From Pelagibacteraceae bacterium (GTDB lineage: Bacteria > Pseudomonadota > Alphaproteobacteria > Pelagibacterales > Pelagibacteraceae), in NCBI GenBank assembly GCA_008638025.1, contig VTPF01000027.1:1-8193 (forward strand): DNA of 8,193 bases. Reading direction: 5' to 3'. Every line of letters starts with the position of its first letter. The first letter of the stretch is position 1. A model generated the notes under the pieces. It saw nothing but the letters and a program-made list of their open reading frames with translations. It had not been told where the DNA came from and searched no databases. Positions 1-6,589 of the stretch are shown here, in pieces. The position numbers and the translations under genes are program-made.

Positions 1-1
1 T

Positions 2-403
2 AATAAAATCAAAAACAAAGGCGATGAAATATCGGTCTTGGAGGGAACTGATCGACTTCAATACTTAATTGATATTGCCTCTGAGGCTCAAAATTTAGAT
101 AATAAATATAAAATTGATAAAAATAAAATTACTGGATGCGCCTCAAATCTTTGGGTTGTTGGTGACATATTAGATAATAAAACTATGCTTTATAAATTTG
201 ATGCGGACGCTTTTATAACCAAAGGAACAGCTAAATTAGTAATAGATATTTTAAACTATGAAAAAGCCGAGGAAATTTCAAAACTAAAAAAAGAAGATTT
301 TAAATATTTAGGAATTTTAGAATTATTAACTGCTCAAAGACAAAGTGGATTGTCCAATTTAATTGATACGCTTATTAAAATAGCTAAAGAAAAAATTAGT
401 TAA
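2..403 (+). CDS. sufE: SufE, sulfur acceptor for cysteine desulfurase (5'-partial)
   Basis: SufE-family protein. In this family the protein takes persulfide sulfur from the cysteine desulfurase SufS onto a conserved cysteine and hands it to the SufBCD scaffold in the cytoplasm. What is seen: the motif ITGCASNLWVV, matching the family's GCxSxxW active-site loop, with the cysteine codon at 137-139, and the C-terminal signature LGILELLTAQRQSGL. The frame is open to the left edge (first full codon at position 2, 133 residues to the stop). Family members run about 130-145 residues, so only a few N-terminal residues should be missing. A TTG at 38 could be read as a start, but it would drop a segment that looks like the family's N-terminal region, and no in-frame ATG is visible upstream of it, so I treat the gene as partial. 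Its last 8 bases overlap the end of convergent zapE. It lies about 1.9 kb beyond the end of the suf operon, on the opposite strand, so it is transcribed separately. Confidence 0.92.
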   Translation, partial: NKIKNKGDEISVLEGTDRLQYLIDIASEAQNLDNKYKIDKNKITGCASNLWVVGDILDNKTMLYKFDADAFITKGTAKLVIDILNYEKAEEISKLKKEDFKYLGILELLTAQRQSGLSNLIDTLIKIAKEKIS

Positions 404-1469
404 ACATATACTTCGGGGAGGTCAATTCATATACTCTACTAATAGTTCTTTTAAAAATATTAGCTAATTTTCTAGATGAGCCCAATTGTTCTAAAGAATT
501 AATTCCAGATGCCATTAAAGCTATTTTTTTTTCATAAAAAATATCAATCAGTGTCAAAAAGCGTTGTTGTTCATTGACATTTTCATCTGAAAAACTTGGT
601 ATATCATCAATAACTACGAAAGAACAAATATCGGCAATGGCAATATAGTCTTCTGCTCCTAAGTTTTTTTTACACAAATCATCAAAATTAAATCTGGCAA
701 CACCTTCAAAAAAATTATTTATAACAATATTTCTACCCTTCACTTGAATGTGTTTTGTGCTTTGCTTCTTACTTTTAGTCAACTCTCTAAATAACTGATT
801 AACTGTAAATAATGTTTTTTCATTATTTGGATAAAAAAAACGATCCAATGTTTTAATTCCCGATTTTCTATAATCTTCTGTAATTACAAGCTCTTCTTCA
901 ATAGAATAATTTTTTAAAATTTTTATAAAAGGCAAGAATTGTTCTCTTTGCAAGCCATCTTTGTAAAGTTCTTCAATTTTTGTATTTGAACTAAAAATTG
1001 CAATAATATTATTTTCAAAAATACATCTAAAAAGCTTACCTAATATCATTGCATCAACAATATTAGTTACTTGAAATTCATCAAAATAGATAATTTTAAT
1101 TTTTTTTTTCAAAATATTTACATACAATTCTAATAAATTTTTATTTTGAGATTTGCTTTTGTTTGCATGAAGAAAATTATGAACATCAATCATAAATTCA
1201 TTAAAGTGCATTCTTTTTTTGGTAATATTAAGATAGTTAAAGAAAAAATTTAAAATCATGGTCTTTCCAACACCCACATCACCATATAAATAAAATCCTA
1301 ATTTTTTTTTTCTTTTATAGAAAATATTTTTAATAAATGAATTTTTTTCATTTATTTGTTCATAAAATTTAGTCAATTTTTCAATGATTGTAATTTGTTC
1401 ATGATTTTTTTTCAGCCTGTTTTCTAAACACATGGATAAAAAAGCTTCTTTCAAAAGTTTTATTTGCAT
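396..1469 (-). CDS. zapE: ZapE, AFG1/LACE1-type AAA+ ATPase
   Basis: 357-residue P-loop ATPase of the AFG1/ZapE family. In E. coli ZapE associates with the FtsZ ring and helps constriction under stress; the mitochondrial relative AFG1 works in protein quality control. The role here is inferred from family. Visible motifs: Walker A GDVGVGKT (residues 63-70), Walker B IIYFDEFQV (126-134, D130/E131), sensor-1-like IFSSN (158-162), the family segment GLQREQFLPFI (172-182), DYR (199-201), and the C-terminal FKRTISRVYEL (339-349). Length is close to the usual 360-390. The ATG at 1469 follows a run of eight A and no Shine-Dalgarno sequence is seen. The coding strand has two A10 tracts (1302-1311 and 1100-1109) encoding lysine runs. 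The gene is divergent from nadK, with 36 bases between starts, and its stop overlaps the end of sufE by 8 bases. No link to Fe-S assembly is known. Confidence 0.92.
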   Translation of the reverse strand: MQIKLLKEAFLSMCLENRLKKNHEQITIIEKLTKFYEQINEKNSFIKNIFYKRKKKLGFYLYGDVGVGKTMILNFFFNYLNITKKRMHFNEFMIDVHNFLHANKSKSQNKNLLELYVNILKKKIKIIYFDEFQVTNIVDAMILGKLFRCIFENNIIAIFSSNTKIEELYKDGLQREQFLPFIKILKNYSIEEELVITEDYRKSGIKTLDRFFYPNNEKTLFTVNQLFRELTKSKKQSTKHIQVKGRNIVINNFFEGVARFNFDDLCKKNLGAEDYIAIADICSFVVIDDIPSFSDENVNEQQRFLTLIDIFYEKKIALMASGINSLEQLGSSRKLANIFKRTISRVYELTSPKYMFN

Positions 1470-1505
1470 TTTTTTTTATTGTTTTATGCTATTAACTCAT
1501 TAGTC
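1470..1505. promoter_or_regulatory. Compact divergent start region of zapE and nadK
   Basis: Only 36 bases separate the two divergent start codons, so promoters for both genes must be interleaved here or reach into the coding sequences. On the plus strand a TATGCT (1485-1490) could be a -10 element for nadK, with a weak TTGCAT (1464-1469) at a short 15-base spacing. That would leave a leader shorter than 10 bases. I find no convincing promoter for zapE. The boundaries are seen directly, while the promoter calls are weak inference in very A+T-rich DNA. Confidence 0.3.
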
Positions 1506-2273
1506 ATGAATGATTTAAAAATTTGTTTAATAACAGATAATACAAGTAAAGCTCTTTTGGCTAAAAAACAAATATTAAAATTACATAAAAATTATTCTGT
1601 AAATAAATGCTCAACTATTGTTGTTATTGGTGGAGATGGTTTTATGCTTCAATCATTAAAAAAATATTACAAACACAACAAGCCCTTTTATGGAATGAAC
1701 AAGGGAAATCATGGTTTTTTATTAAATCCGTTTTCTATAAAAAATCTCAAAGCAAATATTGATAAAAGTAATAAAATTATTTTACATCCTTTGGAAATGA
1801 CAGTCAGTAGTCATGGTAAATTAGTTAAAAAAAAAATTGCTATTAACGAGGTTTCAATTTTTAGACAAACCAAACAAGCGTGTAAATTGGAAATTAAAGT
1901 TGATAACAAAATTAGAATAAATGAACTAATTGGAGATGGTGCTTTAGTGGCTACACCCGCTGGTAGCACAGCTTACAATCTATCTGCTAGAGGCCCGATT
2001 CTTAACTTAGAAAGTAATCATTTAGCTGTCACTCCCATTAATCCATTTAGACCAAGAGGTTGGAGGGGTGCTATAGTTTCTAATAAATCAAAAATTGTAA
2101 TAAAAAATTTAGATCCAAAAAAAAGACCCGTAAGCGCTGTTGCTGACAATACTGAAATTAGAAATGTTACCAACGTAAAAATTTATATAAATCAATCAAT
2201 TGGATTTAAATTATTGTATAATAAAAAATTTGGTTTACAGGAAAGAAACTTAGCCGAACAATTTAAATTTTAA
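1506..2273 (+). CDS. nadK: NAD kinase (ATP-dependent, alphaproteobacterial form)
   Basis: Phosphorylates NAD+ to NADP+ in the cytoplasm and supplies the cell's NADP(H). The 255-residue protein shows the family motifs in order: GGDGFML (42-48), with the catalytic-loop GGDG; GMNKG (63-67); NEVSI (114-118); DGALVATPAGSTAY (144-157); TPINPFRPR (176-184); and a C-terminal AVADNTE segment. Their wording matches the roughly 255-residue alphaproteobacterial NAD kinases. The same frame is open upstream with a TTG at 1464, but that would add 14 hydrophobic residues not expected in this cytosolic family and would run into the zapE start, so I choose the ATG at 1506. No Shine-Dalgarno sequence is visible. 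The gene is divergent from zapE, and its last 11 bases overlap the end of convergent sufA. Confidence 0.95.
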   Translation: MNDLKICLITDNTSKALLAKKQILKLHKNYSVNKCSTIVVIGGDGFMLQSLKKYYKHNKPFYGMNKGNHGFLLNPFSIKNLKANIDKSNKIILHPLEMTVSSHGKLVKKKIAINEVSIFRQTKQACKLEIKVDNKIRINELIGDGALVATPAGSTAYNLSARGPILNLESNHLAVTPINPFRPRGWRGAIVSNKSKIVIKNLDPKKRPVSAVADNTEIRNVTNVKIYINQSIGFKLLYNKKFGLQERNLAEQFKF

Positions 2274-2601
2274 AAGATTCTCCACAGCCACATCTCTCTG
2301 TTTCATTTGGATTGTTAAAAACAAAAGAAGATGAAAATTTATTTTTTTTATAGTCCATACTTGTACCAAGTAAATACATAATGGCTTTTGGATCTATATA
2401 TACTTTAACACCACAATCTTCCACAACCTCATCACTTGAATTAATTTCTTTAACATAATTCATTTCGTAAGACATACCCGCGCAACCACCTGTTACAACA
2501 GAAACGCGCACTCCTTTAATTTCATTATCTTTTGCATTTGATAATATTTCTCTAATTCTTTGTGCTGCTGAATCAGTAATTGAAATTATTTTTGCTGTCA
2601 T
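2263..2601 (-). CDS. sufA: SufA, A-type iron-sulfur carrier (HesB/IscA family)
   Basis: 112-residue A-type carrier, which in this family receives Fe-S clusters from the SufBCD scaffold and delivers them to apoproteins. The three ligand cysteines are present with exact family spacing: C40 in VTGGCAGMSYEM, and C104 and C106 in TERCGCGESF, giving C-x63-C-x-C. The N-terminal segment ITDSAAQRI is also typical. Last gene of the operon, 13 bases after sufT, with no visible Shine-Dalgarno sequence. Its 3' end overlaps that of convergent nadK by 11 bases. SufA, IscA and ErpA are hard to separate by sequence alone. I choose SufA from the operon context, although it may be the only A-type carrier and also do the ErpA job. 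Confidence 0.9.
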   Translation of the reverse strand: MTAKIISITDSAAQRIREILSNAKDNEIKGVRVSVVTGGCAGMSYEMNYVKEINSSDEVVEDCGVKVYIDPKAIMYLLGTSMDYKKNKFSSSFVFNNPNETERCGCGESFKI

Positions 2602-2614
2602 ATTATATTTTATA

Positions 2615-2929
2615 TTACAAGTTTAGTTCCAGTTTTGCAGACTCGGACATTTTAGTTTTATCCCAAGGTGGGTCCCATACAATCTTAACCTCGACCTCTT
2701 CTACTTCAGGTATTGATTCAACTGCCCTTCTTACTTCCATTGGCAAAGACTCGGCAACGGGACAGTGTGGACTTGTCAAAGTCATATCTAATGAAATTTT
2801 TTTATTTTCAATTCTTACATCATATATTAAACCAAGCTCATATATATCAACTGGAATTTCAGGATCGAAAACTGATTTAAGTTTTTCAACAATTTTATCC
2901 ATTAAGCCTGAATGATTTGGGTCTATCAT
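2615..2929 (-). CDS. sufT: SufT-type DUF59/MIP18 Fe-S assembly factor
   Basis: 104-residue single-domain DUF59 (MIP18) protein of the kind encoded in SUF operons. In other bacteria SufT acts as an auxiliary Fe-S maturation factor, and the eukaryotic relative CIA2/MIP18 works in cytosolic Fe-S targeting. Motifs seen: VFDPEIPVDIYELGLIYDV (residues 20-38), LTSPHCPVAESLP (51-63) with the conserved C56, and the C-terminal VWDPPWDKTKMSESAK (84-99). The ATG at 2929 overlaps the sufU stop in an ATGA arrangement, suggesting translational coupling. A second in-frame ATG lies nine codons later. The name SufT follows operon context and family; the exact biochemical step of this family is not firmly settled. 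Confidence 0.88.
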   Translation of the reverse strand: MIDPNHSGLMDKIVEKLKSVFDPEIPVDIYELGLIYDVRIENKKISLDMTLTSPHCPVAESLPMEVRRAVESIPEVEEVEVKIVWDPPWDKTKMSESAKLELNL

Positions 2930-3393
2930 TTATAATCTTCTATATTTATTTGCTTATTTTTATTTCTAATTGTTGCTTCAGCTGTAATCCAGGACAATGT
3001 AGCACAATTAATTCTCATTGGAAAATTAACAATAGATTTAAACGCATTAAGTGCATTATATTCAACATTATCAATTTTTAGATGTTCATCATTATTTTGT
3101 TTTTTCATTAAATCGAGAAAATAATTAATTAAAGTAAATGCATCTTTTTCTGATTTTCCTTTTAAAGCTTGCGTCATTACTGAAGTAGACGCAATACATA
3201 TTGCACATCCATTACCTAAAAAACTTATATCATCAATTATATTATTCTTTGAATGTACAAATATATGAACACTATCGCCACAAAGACGATTAAAGCCTTC
3301 AGTATCTTTGTTATAATAATTTAATTTTATTTTATTCTTTGGGTTGGTAGCATGATCAAGGATTAAATCTTGATAAAGATCTTTGGTATTCAT
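2926..3393 (-). CDS. sufU: SufU-type sulfur transfer/scaffold protein (NifU N-terminal family)
   Basis: 155-residue protein of the IscU/NifU-N fold in its SufU branch. In Bacillus subtilis, SufU is a zinc-dependent acceptor of persulfide sulfur from SufS. The N-terminus LYQDLILDHATNPKN (6-20) is characteristic. Matching the four SufU zinc/sulfur residues are C38 and D40 (LCGD), C63 (GNGCAICIAS) and C130 (RINCATLSW). The long segment between the helix after C63 and the FPMRINC motif agrees with the SufU insertion that separates it from IscU. An additional cysteine, C66, sits two residues after the GCA motif, where the relatives I recall have serine. It starts one base after the sufS stop, placing it directly behind its presumed partner, and shares ATGA with sufT. 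An IscU-like scaffold role is possible but less likely given SufBCD. Confidence 0.9.
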   Translation of the reverse strand: MNTKDLYQDLILDHATNPKNKIKLNYYNKDTEGFNRLCGDSVHIFVHSKNNIIDDISFLGNGCAICIASTSVMTQALKGKSEKDAFTLINYFLDLMKKQNNDEHLKIDNVEYNALNAFKSIVNFPMRINCATLSWITAEATIRNKNKQINIEDYK

Positions 3394-3394
3394 T

Positions 3395-4609
3395 TTATTT
3401 TTTAAATATTTTTTGGCATTTTTTAATACTTTCGCAAAGAATTTCTATATCTTCGCTGGTATTATAAACTCCAAAAGAAACTCTAACTGAAGAATTTATA
3501 CTTAATACATCATGCAAAATTTGGCAGCAATGATGGCCACCTCTAACAGCAACGCCTTCTTGATCCAAAATAGTAGAAACATCGTGAGAATGAATCTCAT
3601 CAATATTAAAAGAAAAAACACCCCCTTGAGCTTTTGGATGTGCAACAATTTTTACTGCATTGTTGTTTTTTAATTTTTCCAAAGCTATTTGAGTAAGTTG
3701 ATGCTCGTGATTTATTATATTTTGTTTTCCAAGATTATTAATAAAAGTAATTGCCTCATTCAAAGCAACAACTTCAGCGGTCGGCATAGTTCCTGCTTCC
3801 ATTTTCCACACACCTCTTGCGTAAGCTATGTCTTTTTTGGAAACAAAATCAATCATACCTCCTCCGCCTAAAAAGGGACCAAACTCATCTAGCCATTTAT
3901 ACTTTAGTGCAAGCATGCCAACCCCCGTAGGTCCATACATCTTATGACCTGAAAAAGCATAAAAATCACATCCAAGCTGATCAAAATTTACATCCAAATG
4001 AGCAGCACCTTGAGTTCCATCTACACAAACTGGAATATTATGTTTTTTAGCTATTGATATAATTTGATCCAATGGATTAATAGTTCCAGTAACATTAGAC
4101 ATATGCGTAACACTAATTATTTTAGTTTTACTAGTAATTAAATTTTCCAATTCATCAATTTTTAAGTCTCCGTTATGATCTATCGGTAGAAATTTAATTA
4201 CAGCTCCTTTTTTTTTTCTTAAAAAATGCCATGGGACGTAATTGGCATGATGTTCTAATTCTGTTAATATAATCTCGTCATCTTTATTAATAAATTTTTC
4301 TCCGAAACAACTAGCTACTAAATTGAGAGATTCTGTAGCATTTTTGGTAAAGACAACTTCAGTTTCTGAATTAGCACCAATAAATTTTTTAATATTTAAT
4401 CTAGTAGTTTCGTATTTTTCAGAAGCATTAACAGCCAAAGTATAGATACCTCTACCAACATTAGAAAATTCGTTTGTATAAAAATTATTTACTGCATCAA
4501 TAACTGCTTGCGGTTTTTGAGAAGAATTTGCACTATCTAAATATACTAATTTTTTACCTTTAATTTTATTTTTAAAAATAGGAAATTGATCCTTTATATT
4601 TTCAAACAT
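3395..4609 (-). CDS. sufS: SufS, PLP-dependent cysteine desulfurase
   Basis: 404-residue group II (SufS/CsdA-type) cysteine desulfurase. It converts L-cysteine to L-alanine and leaves a persulfide on its active-site cysteine for Fe-S assembly. Seen: N-terminal YLDSANSSQKP (23-33); TKNATESLNLVA (88-99); ELEHHANYVPW (117-127) with the PLP-stacking histidine; VCVDGTQGAAH (194-204); the PLP lysine K223 in SGHKMYGPTG (codon at 3941-3943); EAGT (271-274); and the persulfide loop VRGGHHCCQ (355-363). The catalytic cysteine by alignment is C361 (codon 3527-3529), and it is followed by a second cysteine, C362, where relatives usually have alanine. The usual P-N after EAGT reads M-P. An A10 tract (4208-4217) encodes K132-K134. 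It starts 3 bases after the sufD stop; a GGCGG stretch at the end of sufD may serve as a weak ribosome binding site. Confidence 0.96.
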   Translation of the reverse strand: MFENIKDQFPIFKNKIKGKKLVYLDSANSSQKPQAVIDAVNNFYTNEFSNVGRGIYTLAVNASEKYETTRLNIKKFIGANSETEVVFTKNATESLNLVASCFGEKFINKDDEIILTELEHHANYVPWHFLRKKKGAVIKFLPIDHNGDLKIDELENLITSKTKIISVTHMSNVTGTINPLDQIISIAKKHNIPVCVDGTQGAAHLDVNFDQLGCDFYAFSGHKMYGPTGVGMLALKYKWLDEFGPFLGGGGMIDFVSKKDIAYARGVWKMEAGTMPTAEVVALNEAITFINNLGKQNIINHEHQLTQIALEKLKNNNAVKIVAHPKAQGGVFSFNIDEIHSHDVSTILDQEGVAVRGGHHCCQILHDVLSINSSVRVSFGVYNTSEDIEILCESIKKCQKIFKK

Positions 4610-4612
4610 TTT

Positions 4613-5851
4613 TTAAATTCCGCCCAATCTATTTATAAAAATATCTCTAAATTGTTTATTAGAAATTTTATCAATCACTTCGGCCAAAAAACCATTAATC
4701 ATAAGCTGTTTTGCAGACTTCTCGTCGATACCCCTAGATCTTAAATAAAAAATTGATTCATTATCTATACTTCCAGAAGAAGAACCGTGAGAGCACTTTA
4801 CATCATCAGCATAAATCTCAAGTTCTGGTTTTGAAAAAAATTTAACATTATCAGATAATAATAGAGCACGAGATAATTGATATCCATCTGTTTTCTGGGC
4901 TTTGGAGTCTACAAAAATTTTTCCTTGAAACACGGCAGTAGAATTTTCGTGCAAAACTGATTTAACAAACTGCGAACTCTTAGTAAACTCTTCATTATGA
5001 TTTATTTGTAATTTTATTTCATGAACAAAGTTCGAATGTTGTAATTGCAAAGCATTTATAGACGCAAATGAATCTTTGCCATTAAGATTTATAATCAATT
5101 CATCTCTACAAGAATTAATATCATGGGAAAAAGTAAAGCATTCAAAACTAGCAAGCATGTCTAAGTTAGCTTTTATATAATTAAAAATTGTAGAATATTT
5201 ATTATTATAATTTAAATTATATTTTTTTAATTCAGAATTTTTTCCCAAAAAAACTTCTGTATTACTAGTGATCAAATACTCCCTGTCAGATAAATATATA
5301 TTTTTTTCAAAAATTAATGCCTTGGACTCTTCATTTAATAAAATAAAATTTTTAAAACTAAAAAAACTTGAATGGGGATTTTTTGAGAAATAATTATAAA
5401 TTACTATTGGTTTTGATACAGAATATCCCTGCTCAATTTCAATTAAATATCCTGTTTCAGCAAATGCGTTATTTAAATTTAAAATAGGATTGTCTCCTTC
5501 TTTTTTAACCGACTTCAAAAAGGAATTATTTTTTTTTATAGAAAAACCAGTTTCATTAATATCGCTACTTATTAAAGAACCATCAACAAAAACAATAGAA
5601 TAATGATCATACAATTCCTTTACTTCATTTGGCAAAGTATCTGATTGATTTTTTACAAAATCAAATTTTGTAAATTTTTTTAAATCCTTTGTAAGGGGAG
5701 AATATTTCCAATTCTCATCTTTTGTCACTGGATACCCTTTTTGAAGAAAATGATTAAATGATTTTTTTCTAAATTCTAAATCATCAGTAGTAGTTTTTAA
5801 TGATTGAATAAAATGATCAAAATTTACCTTAATATTATTATAATCTTGCAT
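4613..5851 (-). CDS. sufD: SufD, Fe-S scaffold subunit
   Basis: 412-residue beta-helix scaffold protein that pairs with SufB on the SufC dimer. In E. coli, SufD is needed for iron entry into the SufBCD complex, and its Cys358 and His360 have been implicated. Here these correspond by motif to C353 and H355 in DDVKCSHGSSSG (349-360). The SufB/SufD family C-terminal region follows: ESIFYLRSRGIDEKSAKQL (365-383) and FLAEVID. Also seen are the N-terminal DENWKYSPL (45-53) and the segment AVFQGKIFVDSKAQKTDGYQ (306-325), conserved in SufD. Length is close to E. coli SufD (423). The central portion is the most diverged and Asn/Lys-rich. The ATG directly abuts the sufC stop (TAAATG), and no Shine-Dalgarno sequence is visible, so translation probably relies on coupling to sufC. 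Confidence 0.96.
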   Translation of the reverse strand: MQDYNNIKVNFDHFIQSLKTTTDDLEFRKKSFNHFLQKGYPVTKDENWKYSPLTKDLKKFTKFDFVKNQSDTLPNEVKELYDHYSIVFVDGSLISSDINETGFSIKKNNSFLKSVKKEGDNPILNLNNAFAETGYLIEIEQGYSVSKPIVIYNYFSKNPHSSFFSFKNFILLNEESKALIFEKNIYLSDREYLITSNTEVFLGKNSELKKYNLNYNNKYSTIFNYIKANLDMLASFECFTFSHDINSCRDELIINLNGKDSFASINALQLQHSNFVHEIKLQINHNEEFTKSSQFVKSVLHENSTAVFQGKIFVDSKAQKTDGYQLSRALLLSDNVKFFSKPELEIYADDVKCSHGSSSGSIDNESIFYLRSRGIDEKSAKQLMINGFLAEVIDKISNKQFRDIFINRLGGI

Positions 5852-6589
5852 TTAATTAACAAATTTTCCATATCCATCATTTTCAAGTTCTAATGCTAAT
5901 TTCCAATCTCCTGTTTTTACGATTTTTCCATCAGATAGAACGTGTACAAAATCTGGCTTTATATAATTTAGAAGTCTTTGATAATGAGTTATGATTAAAA
6001 AAGATCTATCCTGGCTTCTCAAGGTATTAACACCATTAGAAACAATTTTTAATGCATCAATATCAAGCCCTGAATCAGTTTCATCCATTATAACAAAGCT
6101 TGGTTCCAGTAGAGACATTTGCAAGATTTCGTTTCTTTTTTTTTCTCCTCCGGAAAAACCAACATTCAATGGTCTAGCTAACATTTCTGGATCAATTTTT
6201 AGCTCGGCAGATTTTTCTTTAACAATTTTTAAAAACTCGACTGCATTTAGCTCTTTTTGCCCATTTGCTTTTCTTATAGAATTAAGAGAAGTTCTTAAAA
6301 AATTATTAGTAAAGACACCGGGTATTTCTATAGGATACTGAAAAGCTAAAAAAACACCCTGTTGCGCTCTTTCTTCAGCATTTAATTCTAGTAAGTTTTT
6401 TTTATTAAATATTACTTCACCCTCAAGATGATAGCCTTCTTTTCCTGATAAAGCATATGATAGTGTGCTTTTACCAGAGCCATTGGGTCCCATAATCGCG
6501 TGGACTTCACCTTTGCCAATGCTTAAATTCAATCCTTTTAAAATTTCTTTATCTTCCACACTTGCTTTTAAATTTTTTATTTCAATCAT
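5852..6589 (-). CDS. sufC: SufC, Fe-S assembly ATPase
   Basis: 245-residue ABC-type ATPase of the SufBCD complex. It is soluble rather than a membrane transporter, and its ATP-driven dimerisation is thought to open the SufB-SufD interface for cluster assembly. All nucleotide-binding motifs are intact: Walker A GPNGSGKST (34-42), Q-loop AFQYP (82-86), signature FSGGEKKRNE (145-154), Walker B VIMDETDSGLD (166-176) and H-loop ITHYQR (200-205). The ETDSGLD form is diagnostic of SufC, where typical ABC ATPases have E-P-T/S. The start ATG overlaps the last base of the sufB stop (TAATG), a coupling arrangement. An A9 tract (6136-6144 on the opposite strand) lies within the codons of the signature motif. 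Confidence 0.98.
   Translation of the reverse strand: MIEIKNLKASVEDKEILKGLNLSIGKGEVHAIMGPNGSGKSTLSYALSGKEGYHLEGEVIFNKKNLLELNAEERAQQGVFLAFQYPIEIPGVFTNNFLRTSLNSIRKANGQKELNAVEFLKIVKEKSAELKIDPEMLARPLNVGFSGGEKKRNEILQMSLLEPSFVIMDETDSGLDIDALKIVSNGVNTLRSQDRSFLIITHYQRLLNYIKPDFVHVLSDGKIVKTGDWKLALELENDGYGKFVN

Noticed and set aside
38..40. TTG at 38 as the sufE start
   Set aside because: The frame is open upstream to the window edge, and the upstream residues (ending DEISVLEG) look like the normal SufE N-terminal helix, so the true start is probably outside the window.
405..435. Direct repeat CATATACT at 405-412 and 428-435
   Set aside because: A two-copy A/T-rich octamer within the zapE end is expected by chance and has no associated structure.
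1464..1505. N-terminal extension of NAD kinase from a TTG at 1464, resembling a hydrophobic leader
   Set aside because: NAD kinases of this family are cytosolic and begin near MNDLKI; the extension overlaps the zapE start, and the ATG at 1506 gives the usual length.
2580..2915. Plus-strand open frame of 111 codons opposite sufT and the start of sufA
   Set aside because: It is antisense to two genes with clear family motifs, is Ser/Thr-rich in the manner of a complementary-strand artefact, and matches no family I recognise.
2926..3393. Reading the NifU-like gene as IscU of an ISC system
   Set aside because: It carries the SufU-type insertion and C/D/C/C residues, follows sufS directly, and no iscS, hscA, hscB or fdx is present in the window.
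3689..3871. Plus-strand open frame of 60 codons inside sufS
   Set aside because: Short antisense frame within a strongly conserved gene, with no recognisable motif.
5991..6341. Plus-strand open frame of 116 codons inside sufC
   Set aside because: It lies opposite the SufC signature and Walker B region, whose conservation explains the open frame; there is no independent coding evidence.
5852..6589. Reading the ABC ATPase as part of a transporter
   Set aside because: The ETDSGLD Walker B form and the sufB/sufD flanks identify SufC; no membrane component is nearby.
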